Below, one piece after another: positions 1 through 9,570 of a stretch of 64,000 bases of DNA. Made by a program: the position numbers and the translations under genes. A model generated the notes under the pieces. That model did no database searches, was not told where the DNA came from, and saw only the letters and a program-made list of their open reading frames with translations. The DNA comes from Streptomyces sp. 846.5 (GTDB taxonomy: Bacteria > Actinomycetota > Actinomycetes > Streptomycetales > Streptomycetaceae). Numbering within the stretch: position 1 is the first letter of the stretch; each line of letters opens with the position of its first letter. The stretch spans positions 1 to 64,000 of the forward strand of contig NZ_SOBN01000005.1 in NCBI RefSeq assembly GCF_004365705.1, read 5' to 3'.

Positions 1-1517
1 TGAAGTGCACGGTGCTGCGTTCTGCGGCGGCCTGCGGCTTCATGCCCTGGGTCGCCTGGGCCAGCTCGCGCGCGGCGACCTTCTCGACCGCTTTCCGCTC
101 ACCGGGGCCCGCCGGCACGATGGCCTCGCCTCCGGCGATCCGCCGAGTGCCCTCGGGGCCCTCCTTCGTCACCGTCCACACGTAGCCGACCTCCCGCTGA
201 CCGGCGGCGGCTTCGGCGGCGGACGTGGGGGAGGACGGCTGTGTTGCTGCGGAAGCGGCCGCGGACGCCGGGGTGTAGTACACCCATGGGCCGTCTCCGG
301 CTGAGCACCCGGGAGTCGTCGCCCCTCATCTTCAAGGTGCTCGGCTGGCCCTGTACCCCGCCGGAGAACTCGAAGGTCCGCCGGGCCGGATCGTCAGCGG
401 CCAGGCCTCGGGTCGCGCGGGCCAGGGCCTGGGCTGCCTCGTGCTCCAGTGTGCCGACCTGCCCGTGCCACGGGCTGGTCATCGAGCCCGCGGCGATCTC
501 GACCCCGCGCGCGTCCCGCACGGACCACTGTTGATGAACAGGTTGCCCAAATACGGGCTCTGGCGCTGGGTCGGGGTCGACGTCGACGACGCCGCAACCG
601 GGGTCCGGGGTGCTGGCGTTGGGTGCCGGTGGGGGCCGGGGCTGGCGCGGCGGTGGACGTCGCAGCTGCGGTCGCGCTCGTCGTTGTGGCGGGGGTTGCG
701 GCCTTGGCCTGGTCGGAGAGCAGTCCGTTCGCGGCCTCGGCGGGGCTGAGCTGAATCCCGGCGTCGGCGGCCTGCCGGATCCGCTGGGCGACCCCGGCCA
801 GGGCCTCGCGGGGGTTGCGGCCTGCCTCCTGCAGTCGCTGCATCTGCCCGGCGATGGCTGGCCACTGACGGGAGGTGACCAGCTGCCCGAGCAGCCGTTC
901 GTCGGCGATGGCCTCACGCGCCGCGATCACCAGTCGGGTGTTCTGCTGCGGACCGATGCCCTCGCGCGCCAGGCGCTGAGCGCGATCGGTCGGCGCACTG
1001 GGGTTACGGCGTTCTCTCCACTGCTGCAGCCACTCACGTACCCGCTCGATGGCCCTCGGCAGCCGCTCGACGACGGTGGGGCGCTCGGCCGGGCTGGGCA
1101 GCTCGAAGGGGTTGGCCGGCGTCATGGCCGCTGGGTTGACCGCCAGGCCGGGCCGGGGGAGTGCGGCGCGCAGGTCGGCATCGATGCGCGCGATCAGTGG
1201 TGCCGCGTCGCCGAGGAACCCGCGCACGTCGACGCCCGCCCGCTCCAGCTGGCGCAGTTCGTCGGCAAGCCGACTCCAGCCAGGGCCGTTGATCAGCGCG
1301 TCGGCGACCTCGGGCGGTGAGATCCTCTCGCGGACGGCCAGGGCGTACCGCTGCGTCTCGGGGTCCAGGGTGCGCGTGGCGGCGGTGGGTCGCCGGCCGT
1401 TTGGCGGCGTTGGTGCTCGCGCACGGCCTGGGCGATGAGCACGAGTACTTGCAGGGCTACAGCGGCTGACTGTCCGGCCTGTCCAACGGCCTGGTCGATG
1501 GGGTTGGCCTCGCTCAC
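1..1517 (-). pseudogene. frameshifted mobilisation-region gene with repeated domain (runs off left edge)
   Basis: Coding runs leftwards from an ATG at 1517 (MSEANPIDQAVGQ) but changes frame near 1390, near 600 and near 305. Between the breaks the reading is clearly protein-like: no stops, strong GC bias, and segments such as ERISPPEVADALINGPGW and VRDARGVEIAAGSM. Two stretches, about 480-370 and about 210-20, look like copies of one roughly 60-residue unit of the form W/YxVxDxxG...LxxAxAxATxGL. The gene lies directly downstream of the relaxase gene on the same strand. I do not recognise the family. The gene is either decayed or its sequence carries indel errors; the left end is not in the window. 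Confidence 0.55.
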
Positions 1518-1619
1518 GGTGTCACCTTGCGCATCGTCATGTGCGGTCCTCCGTAGACGGTGTGATACATCGACGGTAGCGGGGTTTCGGGCTCGACCTG
1601 AGGGTTTTCAGCTCCTGAT

Positions 1620-3884
1620 CTAGGTGAGTTCCTGGCGGTATTTATCGGCCGGGTCCGCGCGGATTATTGCGCCGTTGCGCGGCCTGTTGTGCGGCGCGTT
1701 GGGCGGCAGTCTGCTCTCCGGGCGCGCGCGTCGTGCCGGAGTTTCTCGACGAGTATCGGAGGGCGATCCGGTGCCTGGCTGACGGTTCGCGTGTTCGTCT
1801 TGCCGTACGCGGCCCTGCACGCGCCAGGTCAGTACTTCGGCCACACTGTCCGCGGTGTCCAGCTCTCGCGCGGTGGCTACCCGGGCCAGCAATTCAGCCG
1901 GAGCGTAGCCGGACTGTGCGGCGGCCGCGAGCCGCTGGGACAGTGCGTAGGACGCCGGGTCGGCCCAGGATGGCGGCGGCGTGCTCGGGCACGGCCTGGT
2001 GCACCACGGCGGCAAAGCGGGGCGCGTCCTCGCCGGTGCCCATCGGCAGGTCCGGATCGGCGGACAGCGCACGCGGGCCGCGGACGACTGGCGGCATCGT
2101 CGGCTGCGGGACGCGGCGGGACCTCCTGCGGTCCGGTGGGTCGTGCTGTCGACGGCAGGGGAGTGCTGACCTCGCCTCCACTGTCACCCGCGCCGGTCGC
2201 CGACGGGGCGAGCCAAGCGGGAATTCCTCCGCTCCGGGTGTCCTGTTCCATGCGCCGCTGCAGACGCCACACCAGGACCTCGGGCAATGGAATCAGCGTC
2301 GTCGAATCCGCGACGGCGAGCGACTTGGGCCAGGATCCGGGCCGGATCGTAGCCCGCACTCGCAGTGGTGCGCAGGGGTCGCGGCCAGGGCGGACCACGC
2401 GGCCTCGCCGACGATCGCGTCCGCCGTACTGCGGCAGCACGCTCCGCACCACGGATTCGTAGGCGGCAGTGAGCCTCAGGGCTGGCAGACTGCAGCTGCG
2501 TGCGCTGCCACATTGGGGCCGCGCCGTCCCTGGCCGAGGTGCCGCCCCCGTGGGTGATCTCGACGGCCGCGCGCAGCTGCAGGGCCGCGCCGCGGGCGGC
2601 TTGCTCCTGGCCGCGCATCTGGTGGTCCTGGTGCCAACGGATCGCGGCGGCTACCGCCAGGGCCAGGGCGACCATCAGGGCCAGGGCCGCGGCAGCCTCG
2701 CCTCCGCTGCCGAGGGCACTCGCGCCGATGACAATCAGCTGTGTCGCTGAGCGCAGGTGCCGGCTGGCCTCGCTGTCCAGCTGCCGGGCCCCGCTGCCTG
2801 CGGTGCGTCCGGCCCGCTCGAATGCCACAGCGGCGGCGCGGAGCTCTGCCCGCACGGCCGTCGGCGCGTCAGTGGCAAAAGTGGTCAAGAAGTCGGACAG
2901 GGCGCTGAGTTCGCCGGCGGCCGCGGCCTGCCCGGACTGGCCCAGGACGGCGGCGGCCTGGTGCACATGCTCGGCGGCCTGCTGCCAGGTCTCGGCACGG
3001 GTGGCCGCGGACGGGTTCGGGACCTGGCGCGGCACCGGGGCGGTCCAACGCTCGCGTACACGGGGCAGGCTCAGGTCTGGGCCCAGTTTGCTGCCGGAGT
3101 AGTAGATCGCGCGACCGCGCGCGGTCCGGTCTCCGGGCAGGGCGACGGAGTATCCGATGGTTCTTCCGTCCGATCCTTCACGCTGGTTGACGCGCAGTCC
3201 GGCCTGCCGCAGTCCGGTGAAGAATTGTTCCTCCGAGCGGGAGACGGCGGCGACTTGGCGCACCCGTGCGGCCAGGGTCTCGCGCGGCGTCTCGCTGCGA
3301 CTGTTGCGCTCCGCCTTCTCGACCTCGCCCCGGGTCGGGGTCCTGGTCTGCTTCTCCTTCGCGGTGCGGGCGATGGTGTGAAGTCCATAGCGCGCCTCCA
3401 GCTCGGCGGCCTTCTGGCTCATGCGCCGGAAATTGTTCTTCATGTGGTTGCCGCTGGTGGCCCGGGTGCCGTCCTGGCGGGCCAGCGTGGCCACGATATG
3501 CATGTGGTCGTCGGCGTGCCGCACGGCAACCCATCGGCAGCCTCCGGGGTCATCGGGGGAGGCCAGGCCGGCGGCCTCGACGGCCTCCGTCGCGGCCTGG
3601 CGCCATTCGGCGTCGGTCAGCTGCCGGTCGCCGTCCGCCAGGGCGATGACGCCGTGCCACACGTGCTGATCGAGCTTCTTCGCCCGCATGGCGTGCACCG
3701 GCATGTCCAGCAGCATCGCCAGGTGTCCCAGGTCGGTTTCGGAGCTCAGCGCGGGGTCCTTCACCGCCGGGTTCCACGCGCCGACCATGTGTTGGTTGGT
3801 GTGTTCGTTGGCCTTGCCGGGTCCGTACAGGTACTGCAGCAGTCCGTACGTGCGCGAGCCGCGCTCCAGCTCACGGATAATCAT
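1620..3884 (-). pseudogene. relaxase/mobilisation nuclease, intact N-terminus, frameshifted C-terminus
   Basis: The HUH-type relaxase nicks oriT and pilots the transferred strand. The open frame from ATG 3884 runs to about 2470 and covers the nuclease domain: N-terminal tyrosines in RTYGLLQYLY (residues 11-20) are candidate nucleophiles, and H123, H127 and H129 in RHADDHMHIV form the metal-binding motif of the MobA/MobL family. Downstream the protein jumps frame at about 2470, 2420, 2375, 2300, 2110 and 1965, yet each piece reads as real protein. A unit like SGYxPAxLLARVAxxRxxDxADSxA appears twice. A hydrophobic stretch near residues 400-420 is unusual. The start overlaps the MobC stop by four bases. 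Whether a functional full-length protein is made depends on whether the shifts are real. Confidence 0.8.
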
Positions 3885-4301
3885 CGGCCGCGCCGCGTGC
3901 CGAGGACCTGCACCATCGCCTCGTCCAAGCGCGTCAGCATGCGCTCCGTCAGTCGGATCACCGTCGGCAACTCGGGTGCCTCCTCGTCCATGTTCAGCTT
4001 CCGCGCAGCCTGGTTCAGGTTGATGCCGATGCTGCGGACCTGGGTCTGAGCGTCCATCAACGCGCGCAAGTGCTCCTTCTCGCGGGTGGGCAGCGGGACG
4101 ATCTCACCGCGCGCAACGGCCGCTGCGGCGTCGGAGGCCCATGCACCGGTCGTCATGTCGGCGAGTCGCGCCGCTGCTTTGGATCGCGGCGAATTCTTCA
4201 TCCGACAGGGCGAGGTTCACGCGGTGCGGGCGTGGAACGTCGCGTCCGCGGCGGCGCGGGGCACGGCGCTTCGGCGGCGTCGCGGGTGCTGTCTCGCTCA
4301 T
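3881..4301 (-). pseudogene. mobC: MobC-like relaxosome accessory protein (one frameshift)
   Basis: MobC proteins bind oriT and help the relaxase open the nick site. The N-terminal part (4301 to about 4190) carries a basic stretch and a ribbon-helix-helix-like strand, RVNLALSDEEFAAI. The C-terminal part (about 4200 to 3881, in another frame) has the MobC signature VRSIGINLNQAARKLN. The frame changes once near 4190. The ATG at 4301 has a GGGAGGGG ribosome-binding site and the gene ends overlapping the relaxase start, so the two were co-translated. The single shift matches the indel problem seen in the next two genes. Confidence 0.7.
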
Positions 4302-4379
4302 CCCATCCCCTCCCAAAGGCGGCCCGTCCCCGGGCCGGCCAGCGACCCGGTGAGCCGAGCTTAGCTCGGCAGGGGTGCC

Positions 4380-4560
4380 AACAAGAGGCTTAACGTTACG
4401 TTAAGACATATCTTGCTCCGCGGGTGTGGGCGCCGCTCGGCAGTTTGAGTGGTGGTCAGACCCGGCGGCTCTGCACTGACAGTGCAGGTGGGGGGTCCGG
4501 GGGGCTTCGCCCCCCGGCGCGCGCGGGGGGCTCCCGAGGAAGCGCAGATATTCACCCGTC
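4380..4560. other. candidate oriT / relaxosome-binding region
   Basis: Non-coding DNA upstream of mobC with a 17-bp palindrome CTTAACGTTACGTTAAG (4389-4405), a second 17-bp palindrome CTGCACTGACAGTGCAG (4471-4487) and a GC hairpin around GGGGGGCTTCGCCCCCC (4499-4517). Inverted repeats next to mobC and the relaxase gene are the usual place for oriT. No nick site was identified, so the call rests on position and structure. Confidence 0.4.
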
Positions 4561-4583
4561 CGGGGCGGCTCAGGACGGCTACC

Positions 4584-4928
4584 ATGACGCGCATGGACAC
4601 CACTACCGAAGGCACAAAGCCCCTGCGTACGCGCGCCGAATCACTGATGGCTCCACAGTTCGCAGCTCTGGAGCCGCTCGATTCGATTCTTGCCGTCCGG
4701 CGTGATCTCCTCGACAAGCTAGCGGCCACGGAGGCTGCCTACGGTGAGGCATACACGGCTGCCGAGAGGGCCGGTTGGACGCCGGATCAACTGGCGCAAC
4801 TCGGCGCGGATATTCCCAAGGTTCGCCCGCCGAAGCCCAGGGGACGGCCGAGGAAAAAGCCTGCGGCCAATGACGCTCCGCAAGCCTCTATCAGTACAGA
4901 GGTGTTGGCCGGTTCCGGCGGCCAATAG
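4584..4928 (+). CDS. small basic-tailed protein with AT-hook-like motif
   Basis: A 114-residue protein with a helical N-terminal two thirds and a basic C-terminal segment PPKPRGRPRKKP (about residues 82-93) that resembles an AT-hook. This suggests DNA binding, perhaps nucleoid-associated or relaxosome-associated given its place beside the oriT candidate. The ATG at 4584 is preceded by AGGA eight bases upstream; a second ATG at 4593 is possible. It is transcribed away from the mob genes. I do not recognise the family by name. Confidence 0.65.
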   Translation: MTRMDTTTEGTKPLRTRAESLMAPQFAALEPLDSILAVRRDLLDKLAATEAAYGEAYTAAERAGWTPDQLAQLGADIPKVRPPKPRGRPRKKPAANDAPQASISTEVLAGSGGQ

Positions 4929-5051
4929 GTCACGGCTCCAAATCGGCTGAGATCCGCGGGGGCTCTGCCCCCGCACCCCCGGCCCTCCCTGCGGAGGGAG
5001 GGGCGACCCTCTGGCATGCGTGCGTTGGCAGGTGGTGGACGTGCGGACAGT

Positions 5052-5191
5052 CGGGGGGTGGTCCCTCGTCGAACGGCACCAAAGGCAAGCACCCCGGGCC
5101 CCCGGCCGCAACCCGCAAAATGACGCGGGTTGCGGCCGGGGGCCCGGCGCACTGGGTCTGCGACTGCCGCCCAACGAGGGACCACCCCCCG
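5052..5191. repeat. nested inverted-repeat element, copy A
   Basis: The gap 4929-5333 contains no convincing gene but is highly structured. Outer arms CGGGGGGTGGTCCCTCGT (5052-5069) and its exact complement (5174-5191) enclose an inner perfect 23-bp inverted repeat (5094-5116 and 5125-5147) with an 8-base loop. Two further GC hairpins lie at about 4955-5010. A second element of the same design lies at 29833-30044 with the same outer core GTCCCTCGT. It could be a terminator, a plasmid recombination or replication structure, or a small mobile repeat. Confidence 0.7.
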
Positions 5192-5333
5192 CCAGACCAC
5201 CCGTGCGGAGAGCTCCGCGCGGGCTGACCAACGAGGCGCGCAATCCCCCCGCTAGATCAACCGGCGCGGGTGGCGGTGTAGTCGATGACCCAGCCGGCCT
5301 GGTAGGCCATCAGCTCGGCCAAGCTACTGGTCA

Positions 5334-5981
5334 TCACATCGCCCCGTCCGGGTCGGTCTTGTAGTACTCCGCGTCCTCGTCATAGGGCTCGTAGTCGTAC
5401 CGTCCGCCGGACATATCGTCGTCCGCGTCCGGGTCGTGATCGCCATCGGGATACTGCTCGTCCCATCCGCTGAAATTCGGATGCCGGACGTCGTCGTAGA
5501 CGACCGTCATGGAGCCGCCCTGTGGGTTCGGCACCAGCTCACCCCAGGGGATTCCCAGAAGGGTGACCGAGCTGCCGAACTGAGTGTCGCACCGGTCGCA
5601 CTCGTAGGTGTCGAACCACTCTGTGAGGGTGAACAGCGAGCCGGGATGCCGGTCGGTGTGGATGTAGTGCCCGCCGCATGGGCTCTCGCTGAGCGGCTCG
5701 TCGCAGGTCTCGCCGTGGCGGCAAATCCCGCTGCAGCGGCAGCGGGCTGCGGTGTCCTCGCGGGGCCGCCACAGGGCCTCGGCGCGGGCTCGCTCGGGCG
5801 GGGTCGCATGGGTGTCGAGCGCGTGTACGCCGTATTCGGCGGCGGTGATGTCCTCGGGTTCGTCGGGAGACGGCTCCCACCAGGGGCGGGCCTGCTGCTG
5901 CAGGGCCTCGGTGTAGGCGAGGCCGGTCGCGGCTTGCATCTGACGGGCTTTCTTGGCGGCCGTCGACTGGTTCTTCGGCAT
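5334..5981 (-). CDS. acidic cysteine-containing hypothetical protein with MPKN-type N-terminus
   Basis: A 215-residue protein. The start at ATG 5981 (MPKNQSTAAKKARQMQ) is chosen because the following TGLAYTEAL stretch is a familiar opening of actinomycete plasmid proteins; the open frame extends further upstream without support. The middle has CRCSGICRHGETC and a CDRC pair that could bind zinc. The C-terminus is very acidic and tyrosine-rich, ending DDDMSGGRYDYEPYDED. The function is unknown. The gene at 22300 also starts MPKN and ends in an acidic cysteine-rich tail, so the two may be distant relatives. Confidence 0.6.
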   Translation of the reverse strand: MPKNQSTAAKKARQMQAATGLAYTEALQQQARPWWEPSPDEPEDITAAEYGVHALDTHATPPERARAEALWRPREDTAARCRCSGICRHGETCDEPLSESPCGGHYIHTDRHPGSLFTLTEWFDTYECDRCDTQFGSSVTLLGIPWGELVPNPQGGSMTVVYDDVRHPNFSGWDEQYPDGDHDPDADDDMSGGRYDYEPYDEDAEYYKTDPDGAM

Positions 5982-6235
5982 GGTCTCAGCGCTCCGGGTC
6001 AGGCGGACACCCACGCACTCCGCCATCGGGGCTCACCTGCTGGCCGAAGGGGATTTCTTCGCGGGCCCCGGGAGACCTTCACCGATGCGCCGCGGCGGCG
6101 TGGGCGCCGTGACTCGGGGGCAGTGCGCGTCCTGCCACTACCCGTCATGCTAGCGCGTCCGCCCGGCAGCCGAGGTATTTTGCGGAACAGGGTGTGCCCT
6201 TACCGGATGCCCCAGCTGCACGCGTTCTCGGTGGC

Positions 6236-7549
6236 CTACTCCCGACTTTCGGCGGCGGCATTTCCGCAACCCATGGCGGCTAGCACGTCGATGACTGCCC
6301 GGCAGTCGCCGAGGGATCGGTGGCCGCCGCCGAGGGCCTGCCAGCGATAGCCGCCGTAGTAGTCGTGCGGCTCGCCCACCCAATCGCTGTACGGCTCCAT
6401 GACGTCCTCGAAACGCATCCTGGAGAACCATGCGGCTGTGTCCGGATGGTCGCTTGATCCGTGGTACAGGTCGAGTTCGTAGCGCAACCGCGCCACGTCA
6501 AAGGACTTGTTGTAGATCAGGGTGCGGCGCCCTGCCAGCGCGCTCGTGATGGCATCGACCAGAGCAGGGAATCCCGGCGCGTACTGCACGTCCTGGTCGC
6601 TGATCCCGTGCACGTTGCGGGCATCCTCGGGGATCCGCACGCCAGGATTGACGAAGGTGTCCAGCAGGATGCGGCCGGTGCCGGTGATGATGCTCAGTTC
6701 GACGATTCTGGCATCGGGGTGCAGTCCAGTGGTCTCGCAGTCCAGGATTGCCACGGTGGGGTCAGCGAGCGCGTCGGCGGCCCATTTCTCAAGTGCCTCC
6801 ACCTGCAGCCGGCGGCGCTCGACTGCCTGCCGCTCGCTCTCTGCGTACTCGGCTTGGACCTTGGCCCGTGCCTCCGCATCCCTCGTCTGGCAGTCCGGAC
6901 AGGTATGGACGGGGTAGCGCCAGGGGCTACGGTGTTGCTCCTCGCGGCACCACTGCTCGACCTGGGCTCGGGTGGGGAATCGCCTGCGGCAGCCCCATCG
7001 CTTGCGACCGGTGCAGGATGTAGCCCGGCGCATGCCGTCTTCGCGGTGCGCGCGGTCCGTCCGGGCCTTGGCCGCGCGGCAGGTGCGGCACAGGCGCTGA
7101 CTGCCCTTCGGATAGGGCGTCCGGCGTTCGGTACGGCAGTGCCAGCAGGTACGGGCCTGACGGCTCTGGCGCGCGGCGTCCTCGCGCTTGCGGCAGACCT
7201 GGCAGCGGTCGCCGTGCACAATGTGGTCGCGGACCTGGTCGCAGGTCGGGCAGGTCCGCCGTGCCTGCATCTGGGCCTTGACGGCCTGGCTGAGGGGCGG
7301 CATTTTGGCCGCACGTTCCGGCTGGAACAGGTCCACGAGCATGCGCTGACTACTCAGCCAGAGGTAGGCCACGGCGTGCTGTCCCTCGGCGGGCTTGAGT
7401 CGCTTCTCCTGGAGCTGGCTGACTGTCATCAGGCCTGCAGGGGCGCGACCGTAGCCATACACGGGGATGCCGTCCTCGTGCCGCAGCGGCTGCGGCACGG
7501 CGGCAGTTGATGTCTGGCTCTCGCTGGCAAGGGTGGTACTGGCGGTCAC
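6236..7549 (-). CDS. DEDDh 3'-5' exonuclease with N-terminal zinc-finger region
   Basis: A 437-residue protein. The C-terminal half is a DnaQ-like exonuclease: ExoI motif ILDCETTG (D270, E272), ExoII motif NKSFD (D351), and ExoIII HRSLGDC near residues 407-412. The N-terminal half (about residues 98-225) is rich in CxxC pairs (CPTC, CQVC, CWHC, CRTC, CPDC), suggesting several zinc ribbons for nucleic-acid binding. GTG 7549 has a GAGGGGG ribosome-binding site and overlaps the stop of a 47-codon ORF by four bases. A role in processing single-stranded ends during replication or transfer is plausible, but the substrate is not shown. Confidence 0.8.
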   Translation of the reverse strand: MTASTTLASESQTSTAAVPQPLRHEDGIPVYGYGRAPAGLMTVSQLQEKRLKPAEGQHAVAYLWLSSQRMLVDLFQPERAAKMPPLSQAVKAQMQARRTCPTCDQVRDHIVHGDRCQVCRKREDAARQSRQARTCWHCRTERRTPYPKGSQRLCRTCRAAKARTDRAHREDGMRRATSCTGRKRWGCRRRFPTRAQVEQWCREEQHRSPWRYPVHTCPDCQTRDAEARAKVQAEYAESERQAVERRRLQVEALEKWAADALADPTVAILDCETTGLHPDARIVELSIITGTGRILLDTFVNPGVRIPEDARNVHGISDQDVQYAPGFPALVDAITSALAGRRTLIYNKSFDVARLRYELDLYHGSSDHPDTAAWFSRMRFEDVMEPYSDWVGEPHDYYGGYRWQALGGGHRSLGDCRAVIDVLAAMGCGNAAAESRE

Positions 7550-7689
7550 TGGCGCACCCCCTCGGCACCGCCAACGGCCATGGCTGAACAGGCTCCTGAT
7601 CCGCCGACAGGATGGCTTCCGGAGCGCGTACGGCAAGTTTCCCCGACAGTTCCTGTCGCGTGTGTGGTGTGGCATTTACCGGGTTCCAT
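7546..7689 (-). CDS. 47-residue ORF translationally coupled to the exonuclease
   Basis: A short ORF starting MEPGKCHTTHATG with an AGGAGG ribosome-binding site six bases before ATG 7689, the strongest in this neighbourhood. Its TGA overlaps the GTG of the exonuclease (GTGA), a common sign of translational coupling. It is serine-, glycine- and alanine-rich with three cysteines and shows no known domain. It may be a leader that couples ribosomes into the exonuclease gene. Confidence 0.45.
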   Translation of the reverse strand: MEPGKCHTTHATGTVGETCRTRSGSHPVGGSGACSAMAVGGAEGVRQ

Positions 7690-8099
7690 GTCGGACCTCC
7701 TGGGCCTCATTGTGGCGGCTCGCCGAACGGGTTTTCGCGCCATGTTGCGCACCGTCTGCCGCAGGTTTTTTCGACAGTGCCAGGCTGCCATGAAGGTCTG
7801 ACATACAGGGGCCAGTCGCGGCAATTTCTGGGGCTCTGGCGCATGGACCGGAGCGGGCTTTCACCCGTCCGGGTGCCAGGCCAACCCATCGGCCGGTGGG
7901 CGCTCCGCCGGCCACAACGGTTCGCGGAGACGCGCTCTCTCGCTCGGGACGTCGCTGGATGCCAGGATCATCGGGTGCGGATTGGCGCTGAGCGCACCAC
8001 GCCTTCCTTTGGATACCTCGTTCATTCGTAAGCTTCAACATGATGCACCGAAATCAAGCGGAATGATGAAACAAGGAGAACCGCATGATTGATGAAAAG
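7690..8099. other. intergenic region, no convincing gene
   Basis: Open frames here on both strands lack ribosome-binding sites or family-like composition. Base composition becomes less GC-rich after about 8030, next to the low-GC membrane-protein gene. Nothing else recognisable is visible apart from the promoter region expected for the 7689 and 7549 genes. Confidence 0.4.
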
Positions 8100-8139
8100 A
8101 ACGTGGGGCGGAACAAGGATTCTTGTTCCGCCCCACGTT
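8100..8139. terminator. perfect 18-bp stem terminator-like hairpin
   Basis: Two perfect 18-base arms (8100-8117 and 8122-8139) close over the loop GATT, just past the stop of the minus-strand membrane-protein gene. The arms include GGGGCGGAAC. It is a good intrinsic-type terminator for that gene. Confidence 0.75.
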
Positions 8140-8170
8140 TCATCAATATGATGCAAGTTGCCGATTATGT

Positions 8171-8638
8171 CTACTTGTTCATCATTGCCATAATCACTGA
8201 AATGAATGCAGATACTGCACTGGAGTACTCCACTGCATCTGCAGCCGAGACATGATTAACAACGAGGATGATGAACAATGCGACACCTGCGAGCAATACA
8301 AGAACCCATCGAGAATGAGTGCTGAAATGGACGGAATCCATCATGCCGCGGGTCCGGCCCTCGCCCTCGGTGCCATCCTCTGGATGTTCCACAGGAGTGG
8401 TGGTGTCGACGTTCATCGATGAACATGCAGGTACGGCTACCTGCTCTGATACAACCGATGCAGACGTAGATGCACGAGTGCACGGTTCTGCACTCCGGTC
8501 ATCGTTCTGATGATGCGGTGTAGTTGTTTCGGCCTCATAGAAAACTGGATTCATCGTCTCTGGATCTGGATCCGCAGACTTGGTACTGTTCTCATAGATG
8601 GTGAGAGAGTGAACCTCTCCGATATGGAACGTGGTCAT
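8171..8638 (-). CDS. low-GC membrane-anchored hypothetical protein
   Basis: A 155-residue protein with a long hydrophilic N-terminal part rich in S, T, E and P and two C-terminal hydrophobic segments (WVLVLLAGVALFIILVV and SAFISVIMAMM). This suggests a tail-anchored membrane protein with most of its mass cytoplasmic. ATG 8638 has an AGGAGAAG ribosome-binding site at good spacing. Codon use is noticeably AT-richer than the neighbours (many ATT, ACA, GCA, GAA codons), which suggests recent acquisition. There is no recognisable family. Confidence 0.65.
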   Translation of the reverse strand: MTTFHIGEVHSLTIYENSTKSADPDPETMNPVFYEAETTTPHHQNDDRSAEPCTRASTSASVVSEQVAVPACSSMNVDTTTPVEHPEDGTEGEGRTRGMMDSVHFSTHSRWVLVLLAGVALFIILVVNHVSAADAVEYSSAVSAFISVIMAMMNK

Positions 8639-9369
8639 GGGCAGACTTCTCCTGTAAGTTGATTGCTGATTATCCCTCCGCGCCGAGTGGCGCGTCCCCT
8701 TGTCGTGTGCGACGGGTGGGACCTCAAGGATAGTCGAATTACTCCCTGGACGCCATGGGCATTGACCTGGGCGGATTGAATTCCGTACACGCATGAATGG
8801 CTCGGGAGGGGCATTCTGGCACCCCGTGCGACGTCATTCCAGCGGCCCGGGGGACGTGTCGGAATTCCGCGCCGCCGAGGCGCCGGGGGAGGGGACCGGC
8901 TCGCCGGTGGCCTGTTTTGGCACCCTTCTGACCTGCGGTGATTCGCTGTGCGCCGTTCTGCGGGCCGATGCCCCCTGTCGGTATGAACCGCTTCCCGCTG
9001 ACCGGTTCGGCCAGCACACGCGAATTCTATCGTTTGCGCAGGTCAGAGCGGGTGCTCCCGCGGCCGCGATGGGTGGCGCGGCCGGGCGGGCTGCTCGAGG
9101 GGAGCCGGCCACGGCTCATCACGAGCCGACCGGCCAGGCCCCTCGCAGCACGGGCCCGGCCGGTTCTGGCGTGCACCTGACTGGGCGGAAGCCGGCTCGG
9201 CGACGCGCGTTTACCGATATCCTGCCCTTATCGGTAATCACGGTGAGTTATGTAACTACACGTCTGGTAGTCGTCTCCGACTGCCGGGGGACGGGGCGTA
9301 CATGCCACAGATCGGCAGGACGGCGCCCGGGGCCGGCTGGCTACTGGGCGGCGAACGAGAGGCGGAAGC
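8639..9369. promoter_or_regulatory. gene-free region with palindromes upstream of the recombinase operon
   Basis: No supported gene lies between the two divergent starts. It holds an inverted repeat TTACCGATA (9211-9219) with its complement at 9229-9237, and a 12-bp palindrome AGTTATGTAACT (9246-9257). These sit about 110-160 bases before the small membrane ORF that opens the recombinase operon. They could be operator sites or arm/core sites for the recombinase. Confidence 0.4.
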
Positions 9370-9570
9370 GTGACCGCCAACGGGGACCCCTATCCCAACC
9401 CGGTGCTGCCGTCGGGGCCGCTGCCGCACTGGCTGACCTGGGCAGAGTCTGGCTGGTTCCTCGCCGCGACCGCCCTCCTGCTGGCGGTGGCCGTGGTCGG
9501 CCTGATCCTGCGCCAGCATGCGCCGCGACCGCCCGTCGCAACGAACGAGGGAGGCCCGGATGGGCACTGA
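9370..9570 (+). CDS. small single-pass membrane protein
   Basis: A 66-residue protein with one transmembrane helix (about residues 29-48, WFLAATALLLAVAVVGLIL), starting at GTG 9370 with GAGAGG upstream. Its 3' end overlaps the start of the next gene by 11 bases, so the three ORFs 9370-11361 form one operon with the recombinase. No family is recognised. Confidence 0.6.
   Translation: MTANGDPYPNPVLPSGPLPHWLTWAESGWFLAATALLLAVAVVGLILRQHAPRPPVATNEGGPDGH

Noticed and set aside
8085..8255. ORF with AGGAGA ribosome-binding site, 56 codons, plus strand
   Set aside because: It reads through the terminator stem and antisense over the end of the membrane-protein gene; the product has no protein-like features beyond the mirrored hydrophobic segment.
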